Below are positions 17,290 to 28,039 of a stretch of 64,000 nt of DNA, in pieces (within the stretch, counting starts at the first letter, position 1; the number at the start of each line of letters is the position of its first letter). The notes beneath the pieces are model-generated. The model ran no database searches. It saw only the letters and a program-made list of their open reading frames with translations, and was not told where the DNA came from. The stretch is taken from contig NZ_JACBGN010000006.1 in the NCBI RefSeq assembly GCF_013401435.1, forward strand, positions 1 to 64,000, in the 5' to 3' direction. This DNA is from Streptomyces sp. BR123 (GTDB taxonomy: Bacteria > Actinomycetota > Actinomycetes > Streptomycetales > Streptomycetaceae). The position numbers and the translations under genes were made by a program.

Positions 17290-18053
17290 GCGCCGGTACG
17301 TTCGCCCCCCGCCCGGGGGCCGCGCCCGTGTCCCGCATGATCCTCGCCCAGACGGCGCTGGAGACCCGGATGCTGCTGCGCAACGGGGAGCAGCTGCTGC
17401 TGACCGTGGTCATCCCCGCGCTGCTGCTGACCCTGTTCTCGGTGGTCGACATCGTCGACACGGGCGAGGGCAGGCCGGTGGACTTCCTGGCCCCGGGCGT
17501 GCTCGCGCTCGCCGTGATGTCCACCGCCTTCACCGGGCAGGCCATCGCCACCGGCTTCGACCGGCGCTACGGGGTGCTCAAGCGGCTCGGCGCCTCGCCG
17601 CTGCCCCGCTGGGCGCTGATGGCCGCCAAGACGCTGTCCGTGCTGGTCACGGAGGTGCTCCAGGTCGCCCTGCTGACGGTGATCGCGCTGGCCCTGGGCT
17701 GGTCCCCCCAGGGGAACCCGCTGTCCGTGGCGCTGCTGCTCCTGCTGGGCACGGCCGCCTTCTCCGGGCTCGGGCTGCTGATGGCGGGCACGCTCAAGGC
17801 CGAGGCGACGCTGGCCGCCGCCAACCTGGTGTTCCTGCTGCTCCTGGTGGGCGGCGGGGTGATCGTGCCGCTGGAGAAGTTCCCCGGCTCGGTCCAGGCG
17901 GTGCTCGGCCTGCTGCCGATCTCGGCGCTGTCCGACGGCCTGCGCGAGGTGCTCCGGGACGGGGCCGCGCTGCCGTGGGGCGACGTCGCGGTGCTGGCCG
18001 GATGGGCCGTCCTCGGCCTCGGCGCCGCCGGGAAGCTCTTCCGCTGGGAGTGA
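17286..18053 (+). CDS. ABC-2 type transporter permease (255 aa)
   Basis: Six hydrophobic segments are visible, beginning LLLTVVIPALLLTLFSVV. The ABC-2 hallmarks include GFDRRYGVLKRLGASPLPRW between helices 2 and 3 and VLGLLPISALSDGLREVL before the last helix. It forms the membrane part of the exporter with the preceding ATPase, to which it is translationally coupled. A 9-bp hairpin terminator follows 34 nt after the stop, so the operon appears to contain just these two genes. Confidence 0.92.
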   Translation: MSAGTFAPRPGAAPVSRMILAQTALETRMLLRNGEQLLLTVVIPALLLTLFSVVDIVDTGEGRPVDFLAPGVLALAVMSTAFTGQAIATGFDRRYGVLKRLGASPLPRWALMAAKTLSVLVTEVLQVALLTVIALALGWSPQGNPLSVALLLLLGTAAFSGLGLLMAGTLKAEATLAAANLVFLLLLVGGGVIVPLEKFPGSVQAVLGLLPISALSDGLREVLRDGAALPWGDVAVLAGWAVLGLGAAGKLFRWE

Positions 18054-18087
18054 TTCCCGGCCCCCGGACGTTGGTCTTGCAGACCAC

Positions 18088-18114
18088 GGGCGCCGCCGCA
18101 CAGGCGCGGCGCCC
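18088..18114 (+). terminator. Hairpin after the ABC transporter operon
   Basis: GGGCGCCGC (18088-18096) pairs with GCGGCGCCC (18106-18114) over a 9-nt loop. It is 25 nt upstream of the next gene. Confidence 0.65.
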
Positions 18115-18138
18115 ACCAGGACGCCGGGGGGCGGACGC

Positions 18139-19287
18139 ATGGGGGAACGGGAAGCCGCACTGCGGCTGGACGAACAGTGGGCACGGATCCGGTCGGGGGC
18201 GGATCAGACCGAGTACGCCGCGGCGGAGGCGCTGCTGGCGGAGCTCATCGGCGCGCTGCGCGAGCCCGCCGCGAGCGATCCCGAGTGCGCCGCGCGCCTC
18301 GGGCTGCGCCTGGGCGACCTGGCGGCCCGCCGGTTCGCCGGCGGCGACCGGGCGGGGGCGCTCGCGGCGATCGAGGAGGGGCTGCGGTACGCGCAGCAGG
18401 CCGCCGGGTACGAGCCGGAGTACGCCCGCTGGTACGCCCGGGGGCTGATCAACCAGGGTGTCTGGCTGGCCTGGCCGCTCAGCGACGGCGACCGGCTGCC
18501 CCGGTACCCGCTGGGTGCGGCGGCGGAGCAGGGCCCGAGCGCCATCGAGCGGGCGGCGGGCGAGCGGGCCCGGGACCTGACCCGCGCCGCGGTGGAGGTG
18601 TGGGGCGGCCTGGACCGGCAGGACCCGGTCAACCGGCGGGGGCTCGCACAGGCCGAGGTGTTCCTCGGGGACCGCCTGGCGGAGCTGGGGCTCGCCGAGG
18701 AGGCGGTGGCCTGGGCGGTGGACGCCGAGGAGGGCTTCCGCCGGCTGCTGCTCGGCGGCGCCGGCCCGGAGGAGGCCCGGGAGGCGGAGGAGGCCCTGGA
18801 CCACATCGGCCGTCAGCTCCGGCTGCGGCTGCGCTTCCTGTCCTTCGACGCGCTGGCGAACCTGCGCGCCCGGGGGCTGCTGCCCGAGCGGCTGCTGCCC
18901 CAGGCCGTGGTGGCGGCCCGGATCGGCGGGGCGGCCGAGCCCGCGATCGCGGAGGGGCTGCGGCTGGATGCCGAGCAGGTGCGGACGATGCTGGAGGTCA
19001 CACCCTGGCTGGCCGTGTGGCGCTTCGAGGTGCGCGGCCCCGACGGGCTGTGGGAGGTCCTGGGGGACCCGTGGCGCGGCAGCGCGGAAGCGCGGAACCG
19101 GACGGCCGAGGACGTAGGGGACGAGCTCATACGAACCTTCCGGGCTTCCCCGGACCACCCCGGCGACGGCACCTACTGGCGCGTCCTGGTCTGGTGGCAC
19201 GAGGAGGGAGATCCTGCCGGGGCCCGGTTCCGGGCGCTGGCGGGGCCCGACGGCCGCGGCGGCGTGCTCGACGCGACCCCCTCGTGA
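18139..19287 (+). CDS. Uncharacterised TPR-like helical protein (382 aa)
   Basis: I do not recognise this protein. Residues 1-230 are almost wholly alpha-helical, with Ala-rich pairs of helices recalling tetratricopeptide repeats (LGDLAARRFAGGDRAGALAA, LGDRLAELGLAEEAVAWAVD). A middle part has the look of a helix-turn-helix (AAVVAARIGGAAEPAIAEGL). The C-terminal 100 residues are predicted alpha/beta (WLAVWRFEVRGPDGLWEVLG). There is no signal or membrane segment, so it is cytoplasmic. It lies between an ABC exporter and ctaA on the same strand, with 34 nt to the GTG of ctaA. A role linked to either is only a guess. Confidence 0.7.
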   Translation: MGEREAALRLDEQWARIRSGADQTEYAAAEALLAELIGALREPAASDPECAARLGLRLGDLAARRFAGGDRAGALAAIEEGLRYAQQAAGYEPEYARWYARGLINQGVWLAWPLSDGDRLPRYPLGAAAEQGPSAIERAAGERARDLTRAAVEVWGGLDRQDPVNRRGLAQAEVFLGDRLAELGLAEEAVAWAVDAEEGFRRLLLGGAGPEEAREAEEALDHIGRQLRLRLRFLSFDALANLRARGLLPERLLPQAVVAARIGGAAEPAIAEGLRLDAEQVRTMLEVTPWLAVWRFEVRGPDGLWEVLGDPWRGSAEARNRTAEDVGDELIRTFRASPDHPGDGTYWRVLVWWHEEGDPAGARFRALAGPDGRGGVLDATPS

Positions 19288-19308
19288 AAGTTTGCACAAG
19301 GGGCCGCC

Positions 19309-19314
19309 TACGAT
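19309..19314 (+). promoter_or_regulatory. -10 element for ctaA
   Basis: TACGAT ends 7 nt before GTG 19322, and no ribosome-binding site lies between. This supports the GTG as a leaderless start. No -35 at the usual distance is obvious. Confidence 0.5.
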
Positions 19315-19321
19315 AGGGGGC

Positions 19322-20281
19322 GTGTTTAACCCCCTCGCCTACCTCGCCGCCCGCTGGACGCCCTCGCCCGGGATCGTCCGGCGTGCCGCACTCGCCGCGC
19401 TCACCATGACCGTCGTCATCGTCGTCACCGGCGGCGCCGTACGGCTGACCGGATCCGGGCTGGGCTGCGACACCTGGCCCAAGTGCACCGACGACAGCCT
19501 GATCACCACCCAGGCCCAGGGCATCCACGGCGCCATCGAGTTCGGCAACCGCATGCTGACCTACGTGGTCAGCGCGGCCGTCGGCTGGTGCATCCTGGCC
19601 GCCCGGTGCGCCAAGCCGTGGCGCCGGTCGCTGACCAGGCTCGGCTGGGCCCAGTTCTGGATCGTCGGCGCCAACGCCGTGCTCGGCGGGATCACCGTCC
19701 ACACCAAGCTCAACCCGTGGAGCGTGGCCGGGCACTTCCTGCTCGCCACCGCGCTGATCACCGTCACCACGCTCACCTGGCAGCGGGCCCGCGAGGGCGA
19801 CGGCGCCCCCAAGCCGCGGGTGCCGGGGCCGGTGCGCAAGCTGTCGTGGGCCCTGCTCGCCACCACCGCCGTGCTGATCGCCGCGGGCACCGTGGTCACC
19901 GGCTCCGGGCCGCACGCCGGTGACAGCAGCGAGGTGCCGCGCATGCCCTTCGACTGGGAGAGCACGGCCCACGTGCACGCCGTCGCCGCCTGGGCGGTGT
20001 GTGCGCTCGCCGTCGCCATGTGGCTGGTGCTGCGGGTGGTGGACGCCCCCGACGACACCCGGGCCCGCGCCCGGGACCTGCTCCTCGTCCTCCTCGCGCA
20101 GGGGGCCATCGGATACGTGCAGTTCTTCACGGACCTGCCCGAGATCCTGGTCGGCGCCCACATGCTGGGGTCCTGCCTGGTGTGGATCGCCGTCCTCCGC
20201 GTGGCGCTGGGCCTCCGGGAGCGCCCGGCCGAGCAGGCGGAGATCCCGGCGCAGAGCGACCCGCAGCTCTCCGCGCTCTGA
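19322..20281 (+). CDS. ctaA: Heme A synthase (COX15/CtaA) (319 aa)
   Basis: CtaA oxidises heme O to heme A for cytochrome aa3 oxidase. The protein has eight transmembrane helices. The four heme-ligand histidines lie in HGAIEFGNRMLTY, VAGHFLLAT, AHVHAVAAWAV and VGAHMLGSCL. The conserved extracellular Cys pair is in GLGCDTWPKC. GTG 19322 is chosen because of the -10 just upstream; a TTG ten codons earlier is possible. A strong hairpin follows. Its partner ctaB lies about 1.8 kb downstream on the other strand. Confidence 0.93.
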   Translation: MFNPLAYLAARWTPSPGIVRRAALAALTMTVVIVVTGGAVRLTGSGLGCDTWPKCTDDSLITTQAQGIHGAIEFGNRMLTYVVSAAVGWCILAARCAKPWRRSLTRLGWAQFWIVGANAVLGGITVHTKLNPWSVAGHFLLATALITVTTLTWQRAREGDGAPKPRVPGPVRKLSWALLATTAVLIAAGTVVTGSGPHAGDSSEVPRMPFDWESTAHVHAVAAWAVCALAVAMWLVLRVVDAPDDTRARARDLLLVLLAQGAIGYVQFFTDLPEILVGAHMLGSCLVWIAVLRVALGLRERPAEQAEIPAQSDPQLSAL

Positions 20282-20313
20282 TCCGCCCGGTCCGCACCCG
20301 CTGATCCCGCGCC

Positions 20314-20345
20314 GAGCCGGGCCGTCCACCGCGACGGCCCGGCTC
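20314..20345. terminator. Bidirectional terminator between ctaA and the amidohydrolase gene
   Basis: GAGCCGGGCCGT (20314-20325) and ACGGCCCGGCTC (20334-20345) form a perfect 12-bp stem with an 8-nt loop between convergent genes. Confidence 0.8.
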
Positions 20346-20398
20346 CGCCGTACCCGCGCCCGCCGTGTCCGCGCCCCCTGCCCGCTCCGCCCGCCGGG

Positions 20399-21520
20399 TC
20401 AGGGGCGCTCGTCCAGGCGGTAGACCCGCCGGGCGTTGCCCGCCGCGACCATCGCTGCCACGCGCTCGGCGTCCCGCCAGGACCAGGCCCCCTCCCCCAC
20501 CCAGCCGCCGAGCACCCGGCTCAGCGCCTCCCGGAAGACCAGGGCGCCCACCGCGTGCAGCTCGGGCAGCCGCCGCCCGCCGCTGGAGAACAGCAGCTTG
20601 CCGAACGGGGCGAGCTCCAGCAGCTCGGCCAGGACCGCCGGGGCCCGTGCGCCGCTCTGCCCGAGGGCCGCTCCGAGGTCGGCGTGGACGTGCGGGAAGG
20701 CGGCCGCCAGCTGGGCCGTGCGCCGGTGGTACGGGTAGCCGCCGAGCAGTACCAGCGGGCTACCCCGCCCCTCGGTGGCCCGTACGAAGTCCGCCAGCAG
20801 CGCCGGATCGGCCTCCTCCGGCTGCCGCCGCGGCGCGGCCCCGCCCGTGTGCAGCTGGAGCGGCAGCCCGGTCGCCACCGCACTCCACAGCAGGTGCCGC
20901 AGGAGTACGGGGTCCCGTGCGCCCCCACCCGCGGCACGGCCGGCCAGCCACCGCCCGGCGGCCCCGCGCACCTCTCCGGGGCCGGGCGGCTCGGGGCACC
21001 ACGCGAGGGCGGCCGGGTACCCCGCGTCGGCGCCGCAGGTGAAGGCCACGGCCCCGGCGGCGGCATGGTGGACGGCCTCGGCGAGGCCGGCCAGGAAGGC
21101 GGGCACCGTCGCGGAGGTGTCGGCGACCCGCTCGGCCAGCAGCTCCAGCCGGACGACCTCGAAGGCCTCGGCGCCCCCGGCGAGGGCGAGTTCCACGGGC
21201 CCTGCGAGGTCGCCGGCCTCGCCGGTGTCGACCAGGTAGGCGGCGATGCCGGAGCCGCGCAGCAGTCTGCGCCCGGATTCGGCCGCACCGAGCTCGCGTC
21301 GCCGGGCCAGGTACCGGGCGGGGGCGCAGTGCGGTTCCAGGCCGAGCAGCGGCGGGCACCAGCGGCGCACGGCGAAGCCGGTCTGGGTGTCGAAGAAGGT
21401 GGTCCCGGGGGCGGGCGGTCCTGCCGGGGCGAACAGCTGGGCCTCGAAGGTGCCCAGACCCAGCTCCGTGCGGAGCAGTCCGTGGCAGTACTGGTCCACC
21501 AGGGGCGGCGTTTCGATCAT
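20399..21520 (-). CDS. Amidohydrolase-family protein (373 aa)
   Basis: This is an amidohydrolase 2-type TIM-barrel protein. It starts near the usual metal site but as LVDQYCHGLL rather than HxH. Later conserved positions are LPLQLHTGG, LLGGYPYHRRTAQLAAAFPH, VHADLG and KLLFSSGGRRLPEL, and it ends with the usual AGNARRVYRL. Several expected metal ligands appear altered (Cys-His near residue 11; SSGG where family members have GSD), so catalytic activity is uncertain. ATG 21520 gives MIETPPLVDQYC. Its position between ctaA and ctaB does not indicate a shared role. Confidence 0.75.
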   Translation of the reverse strand: MIETPPLVDQYCHGLLRTELGLGTFEAQLFAPAGPPAPGTTFFDTQTGFAVRRWCPPLLGLEPHCAPARYLARRRELGAAESGRRLLRGSGIAAYLVDTGEAGDLAGPVELALAGGAEAFEVVRLELLAERVADTSATVPAFLAGLAEAVHHAAAGAVAFTCGADAGYPAALAWCPEPPGPGEVRGAAGRWLAGRAAGGGARDPVLLRHLLWSAVATGLPLQLHTGGAAPRRQPEEADPALLADFVRATEGRGSPLVLLGGYPYHRRTAQLAAAFPHVHADLGAALGQSGARAPAVLAELLELAPFGKLLFSSGGRRLPELHAVGALVFREALSRVLGGWVGEGAWSWRDAERVAAMVAAGNARRVYRLDERP

Positions 21521-21702
21521 CCGGGCATCCCGTTGCGGGCGTGGGGGCTTCCACACGTCCTAACGGGTGAGCGGGGTGCGAGGTGTTGCTCGCGCTGTTG
21601 ACCGAGCGGCCACCGCCCGGGCCCGGGCCGCCGTACCGGCGCGCGCCCGGGCGGGCAGGCTCAGGCGGGCGGACCCAGGCGCGCGGCCCGGCGCGGGCGG
21701 GC

Positions 21703-22044
21703 TCAGGCCGCCGGGTTAGCCGTTCCGCCGAGCTGGATTCCGGCCATCCGGGTCCACTCGTAGGGCCCGGTCTTCACGCGGGCGGCGAATTCGCCGTCGA
21801 ACTCCTCGTGGAGGGTGAGCCCGGCCTTCTCGGCGGCCTTCTCGGCCACCGCGTAGCTCGGGGCGACCAGGTCGCCCCAGCCGCCGTCCGTGCCCACGAG
21901 CACGATCCGCGTGCCGGCCTGGCCGATGTGCGCGAGCTGGCCCTCGGCGCCGCCGTGCTCCCGCGCGAAGGCGCCGATCTGCTTGGCCAGCTTCGCGGCG
22001 GCCCGGTCCTGCTTCTTGGTGTCTGCGGTGGTGGTGTCAGCCAT
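21703..22044 (-). CDS. Small uncharacterised protein (113 aa)
   Basis: This is a compact soluble protein with a Lys/Ala-rich N-terminal helix (KKQDRAAAKLAKQIGAFARE) and then a mixed alpha/beta part (TRIVLVGTDGGWGDLVAPSY, GEFAARVKTGPYEWTRMAGI). No catalytic motif is recognised. ATG 22044 is preferred over the ATG three codons earlier. It lies 24 nt downstream of ctaB on the same strand and may be cotranscribed with it. Confidence 0.7.
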   Translation of the reverse strand: MADTTTADTKKQDRAAAKLAKQIGAFAREHGGAEGQLAHIGQAGTRIVLVGTDGGWGDLVAPSYAVAEKAAEKAGLTLHEEFDGEFAARVKTGPYEWTRMAGIQLGGTANPAA

Positions 22045-22068
22045 GGACAGCATGCTACCGGCGGGTAA

Positions 22069-23010
22069 TCAGCGGAGGAAGGGATCCACGGCCACGGCCA
22101 CGAAGAGCAGCGACACGTAGGTGATCGACCAGTGGAACAGGCGCATCTCCTTGAGCTTCGCGCCGGTCACACCCGCCTTCGCCCGCGCGTGCAGCGCGTG
22201 CGCCTCCCACAGCCACCAGCCGCCCGCCGCCAGCGCGACCGCGGTGTAGAACCAGCCGGTGTACCCCAGCGGGGTGAGCAGCAGCGAGACGCCGACCATC
22301 ACCCAGCTGTAGAGCACGATCTGCCGCGCGACGGCCTTGTTGCCGGCGACGACCGGCAGCATCGGCACGCCGACGCGCGCGTAGTCGTCCTTCACCTTCA
22401 TGGACAGCGGCCAGTAGTGCGGCGGCGTCCAGAAGAAGATGACGAGGAAGAGGATGACGGCGGCCCAGGAGACCTCGTTGCGGACCGAGGACCAGCCGAT
22501 GAGCACCGGCATGCAGCCCGCGATGCCGCCCCAGACGATGTTCTGGGTGGTGCGCCGCTTCAGCAGCATCGTGTAGACGACGACGTAGAAGAGGAGCGCG
22601 CCCAGGGCGAGCGCGGCGGACAGCCAGTTGACGAGCAGCCCGAACCACAGCGTGGAGACCACGCCCAGGGTGATGCCGAAGACCAGGCACTCGCGGGGGC
22701 TGACCATGCCGGTGACCAGGGGCCGCTGCGCCGTGCGGTCCATCAGGGCGTCGATGTCGCGGTCGATGTACATGTTCAGCGCGTTCGCGCCGCCGGCCGA
22801 CATGTAGCCGCCGAAGCAGGTCGCGAGGACCAGCCACAGCGACGGCACGCCCTGCTCGGCTAGGAACATCACCGGCACTGTGGTGATCAGCAGAAGTTCG
22901 ATGATTCGCGGCTTGGTCAAAGCCACAAAAGCCTTCGCACGGGCCCCGAACGGCCGGTGGCCGGGGCTCGTCCCGAGCACCCCCGAAGGACGGGATTCGA
23001 CGGCCGTCAC
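22069..23010 (-). CDS. ctaB: Protoheme IX farnesyltransferase (heme O synthase)
   Basis: CtaB adds a farnesyl group to heme B, giving heme O, the substrate of CtaA. The prenyl-diphosphate site is [19 protein letters not shown] with the second Asp-rich loop at [14 protein letters not shown]. Nine hydrophobic segments are visible. GTG at 23010 is chosen because AGGGGTG lies just upstream and the N-terminus ([10 protein letters not shown]) is as in Streptomyces. The open frame extends far upstream opposite tkt, but that part is shadow. The protein is 313 aa, a normal length. Confidence 0.95.
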   Translation of the reverse strand: MTAVESRPSGVLGTSPGHRPFGARAKAFVALTKPRIIELLLITTVPVMFLAEQGVPSLWLVLATCFGGYMSAGGANALNMYIDRDIDALMDRTAQRPLVTGMVSPRECLVFGITLGVVSTLWFGLLVNWLSAALALGALLFYVVVYTMLLKRRTTQNIVWGGIAGCMPVLIGWSSVRNEVSWAAVILFLVIFFWTPPHYWPLSMKVKDDYARVGVPMLPVVAGNKAVARQIVLYSWVMVGVSLLLTPLGYTGWFYTAVALAAGGWWLWEAHALHARAKAGVTGAKLKEMRLFHWSITYVSLLFVAVAVDPFLR

Positions 23011-23268
23011 GCACACCCCTGACAGAGAATCCAGCAAGTTCCGGACATGTTGGACCGGTAAAGACTTGCGCGTACCACGCCACTTTAGACGTTCCGCTGT
23101 GCGCGCCCCGCGCGGGGGTCGCCTCGTGTTGGTCCGATCGCGGGCGGCAACGTTTTGACGTACTGCGCGCACTCGAATAGCTGCACGCCGCGGCGGGGGT
23201 AGGCTCGGAATCGCCGGTGCACGGTAAGTCACCGGGAACCGACATCTGGAGAGGAGCCCTGACCCACG
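23011..23268. promoter_or_regulatory. Divergent promoter region ctaB / tkt
   Basis: This 258-bp region separates ctaB from the pentose phosphate operon. TAGGCT at 23200-23205 is a plausible -10 for tkt, giving a leader of about 55 nt that ends in GGAGAGGAG. I see no clear operator palindrome. Confidence 0.45.
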
Positions 23269-25353
<2,085 letters not shown>

Positions 25354-25388
25354 CGCCGGTACGAGAACCAGTAGGAGTTGCAATTCCC

Positions 25389-26507
25389 ATGACAGACGCA
25401 CTCAAGCGCCTCTCCGACGAGGGCGTGGCGATCTGGCTGGACGACCTGTCCCGCAAGCGCATCACGTCGGGCAACCTGGCGGAGCTCGTCGACGAGTCGC
25501 ACGTCGTCGGCGTCACCACCAACCCGTCGATCTTCCAGAAGGCGATCAGCAGCGGCGACGGCTACGAGCAGCAGCTCGCGGACCTGGCCGCCCGCAAGGT
25601 CACCGTCGACGAGGCCATCCGCATGATCACGACGGCGGACGTCCGCGACGCCGCCGACATCCTGCGCCCGGTCTTCGACCGGACCGACGGCCAGGACGGC
25701 CGCGTGTCGATCGAGGTCGACCCGCGCCTGGCCCACAACACCGCGGCGACGATCGCCGAGGCCAAGCAGCTCGCCTGGCTGGTGGACCGCCCGAACACGC
25801 TGATCAAGATCCCGGCGACCAAGGCCGGCCTGCCGGCGATCGCCGAGGTCATCGGCAAGGGCATCAGCGTCAACGTCACGCTGATCTTCTCGCTGGAGCG
25901 CTACCGCGAGGTCATGGACGCGTACCTGACGGGTCTGGAGAAGGCGAAGGCCGCGGGCCTGGACCTGTCGGAGATCCACTCGGTCGCCTCCTTCTTCGTC
26001 TCCCGCGTGGACACCGAGATCGACAAGCGCCTGGACGCGCTGGGCACGGACGAGGCGAAGGCCCTGAAGGGCAAGGCGGCGCTCGCCAACGCCCGTCTCG
26101 CCTACGAGGCCTACGAGGAGGTCTTCTCCTCCGACCGCTGGGTCGCCCTGGAGCGTCTGGGCGCCAACAAGCAGCGCGCGCTGTGGGCCTCGACCGGTGT
26201 GAAGGACCCTGCGTACAAGGACACCCTGTACGTGGACGAGCTGGTCGCCCCGAACACGGTGAACACCATGCCGGAGGCCACCCTGGAGGCCACCGCCGAC
26301 CACGGGCAGATCACGGGCGACACGGTGCGCGGCACCTACGAGCAGTCGCGTGCGGAGCTCGACGCGGTCGCGAAGCTGGGCATCTCGTACGACGATGTGG
26401 TCCAGCTGCTTGAGGACGAGGGCGTCGAGAAGTTCGAGGCGGCCTGGAACGACCTGCTGAAGTCCACCGAGGCGGAGCTGGAGCGCCTCGCTCCCACGGA
26501 GGCCTGA
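25389..26507 (+). CDS. tal: Transaldolase (372 aa)
   Basis: Transaldolase moves a three-carbon unit from sedoheptulose-7-phosphate to glyceraldehyde-3-phosphate. This is the longer TalB-like actinobacterial type. The signature [10 protein letters not shown] is at about residue 45. The Schiff-base Lys is in [13 protein letters not shown] near residue 140. [17 protein letters not shown] and [17 protein letters not shown] are also typical. AGGAG lies upstream of ATG 25389, 35 nt after tkt. Confidence 0.96.
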   Translation: MTDALKRLSDEGVAIWLDDLSRKRITSGNLAELVDESHVVGVTTNPSIFQKAISSGDGYEQQLADLAARKVTVDEAIRMITTADVRDAADILRPVFDRTDGQDGRVSIEVDPRLAHNTAATIAEAKQLAWLVDRPNTLIKIPATKAGLPAIAEVIGKGISVNVTLIFSLERYREVMDAYLTGLEKAKAAGLDLSEIHSVASFFVSRVDTEIDKRLDALGTDEAKALKGKAALANARLAYEAYEEVFSSDRWVALERLGANKQRALWASTGVKDPAYKDTLYVDELVAPNTVNTMPEATLEATADHGQITGDTVRGTYEQSRAELDAVAKLGISYDDVVQLLEDEGVEKFEAAWNDLLKSTEAELERLAPTEA

Positions 26508-26512
26508 GCACT

Positions 26513-28039
26513 TTGTCTGTAAACGGAGCGAACCCGCTTCGTGACGCACAGGACCGGCGGCTCCCGCGCATCGCGGGGCCGTCCGGTCTGGTCATTTTCG
26601 GCGTTACGGGTGACCTGTCGCGCAAGAAGCTGATGCCTGCCGTCTACGACCTGGCCAACCGCGGCCTGCTTCCGCCGGGCTTTTCGCTGATCGGCTTCGC
26701 CCGCCGGGAATGGGAGCACGAGGACTTCGCCCAGGAGGTGTACGAGGCCGTCAAGCAGCACGCGCGCACGCCCTTCCGGGAAGAGGTGTGGCAGCAGCTG
26801 GTGCAGGGCTGCCGCTTCGTCCAGGGCGATTTCGACGACGACCAGGCCTTCGAGATGCTGAAGGCGACGATCGAGGAACTCGACAAGCAGCAGGGGACGG
26901 GCGGCAACTTCGCCTTCTACCTGTCCGTGCCGCCGAAGTTCTTCCCGAAGGTGGTCCAGCAGCTCAAGGACCACGGACTCGCCCAGAAGGAGGGCTCCTG
27001 GCGGCGCGCCGTCATCGAGAAGCCCTTCGGCCACAACCTCAAGAGCGCCGAGGAGCTCAACAAGGTCGTGCACGAGGTGTTTCCGCGGGACGAGGTCTTC
27101 CGCATCGACCACTACCTCGGCAAGGAGACCGTCCAGAACATCCTGGCGCTCCGCTTCGCGAACACGATGTTCGAGCCGATCTGGAACCGGTCGTACGTCG
27201 ACCACGTGCAGATCACCATGGCCGAGGACATCGGCATCGGCGGCCGGGCCGGCTACTACGACGGCATCGGCGCGGCCCGCGACGTCATCCAGAACCACCT
27301 GCTCCAGTTGCTCGCGCTGACCGCGATGGAGGAGCCCGGCTCCTTCCACCCCAAGGCGCTGGTGGCGGAGAAGCTGAAGGTGCTCAGCGCCGTCCAGATC
27401 CCCGAGGACCTCGGCAAGCACACCGTGCGCGGCCAGTACACCTCGGCGTGGCAGGGTGGCGAGAAGGTCGTCGGCTACCTCGAAGAGGACGGCATCGACC
27501 CGAATTCGAAGACCGACACCTACGCGGCCATCCGTCTGGAGATCAACAACCGCCGCTGGGCGGGTGTGCCGTTCTACCTGCGGACCGGCAAGCGGCTGGG
27601 CCGCCGGGTCACCGAGATCGCGGTGGTCTTCAAGCGGGCCCCGTACCTGCCGTTCGAGTCGGGTGCGACCGAGGAGCTGGGGCAGAACGCCCTGGTCATC
27701 CGGGTCCAGCCGGACGAGGGCGTGACGGTCCGCTTCGGCTCCAAGGTCCCGGGCACCTCCATGGAGGTCCGGGACGTCACGATGGACTTCGCCTACGGCG
27801 AGTCCTTCACGGAGTCGAGCCCCGAGGCGTACGAACGGCTGATCCTCGACGTCCTGCTGGGTGACGCGAACCTCTTCCCGCGGCACCAGGAGGTCGAGCT
27901 CTCCTGGAACATCCTCGACCCGATCGAGGAGTACTGGGACAGGCACGGCAAGCCCGCCCGGTACGCGGCGGGTACCTGGGGGCCGGTCGAGGCGGACGAG
28001 ATGCTCGCACGAGACGGACGGAGCTGGCGCCGGCCATGA
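26513..28039 (+). CDS. zwf: Glucose-6-phosphate 1-dehydrogenase (508 aa)
   Basis: Zwf catalyses the first, NADPH-forming step of the oxidative pentose phosphate pathway. The nucleotide-binding segment is VIFGVTGDLSRKKLMPAVYD and the substrate/catalytic signature is RIDHYLGKETVQN. The start is a rare TTG (26513) only 5 nt after the tal stop; GGAGG at 26498-26502, inside the tal end, lies 10 nt upstream. This short gap points to translational coupling. The stop overlaps the opcA ATG. Confidence 0.97.
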   Translation: MSVNGANPLRDAQDRRLPRIAGPSGLVIFGVTGDLSRKKLMPAVYDLANRGLLPPGFSLIGFARREWEHEDFAQEVYEAVKQHARTPFREEVWQQLVQGCRFVQGDFDDDQAFEMLKATIEELDKQQGTGGNFAFYLSVPPKFFPKVVQQLKDHGLAQKEGSWRRAVIEKPFGHNLKSAEELNKVVHEVFPRDEVFRIDHYLGKETVQNILALRFANTMFEPIWNRSYVDHVQITMAEDIGIGGRAGYYDGIGAARDVIQNHLLQLLALTAMEEPGSFHPKALVAEKLKVLSAVQIPEDLGKHTVRGQYTSAWQGGEKVVGYLEEDGIDPNSKTDTYAAIRLEINNRRWAGVPFYLRTGKRLGRRVTEIAVVFKRAPYLPFESGATEELGQNALVIRVQPDEGVTVRFGSKVPGTSMEVRDVTMDFAYGESFTESSPEAYERLILDVLLGDANLFPRHQEVELSWNILDPIEEYWDRHGKPARYAAGTWGPVEADEMLARDGRSWRRP

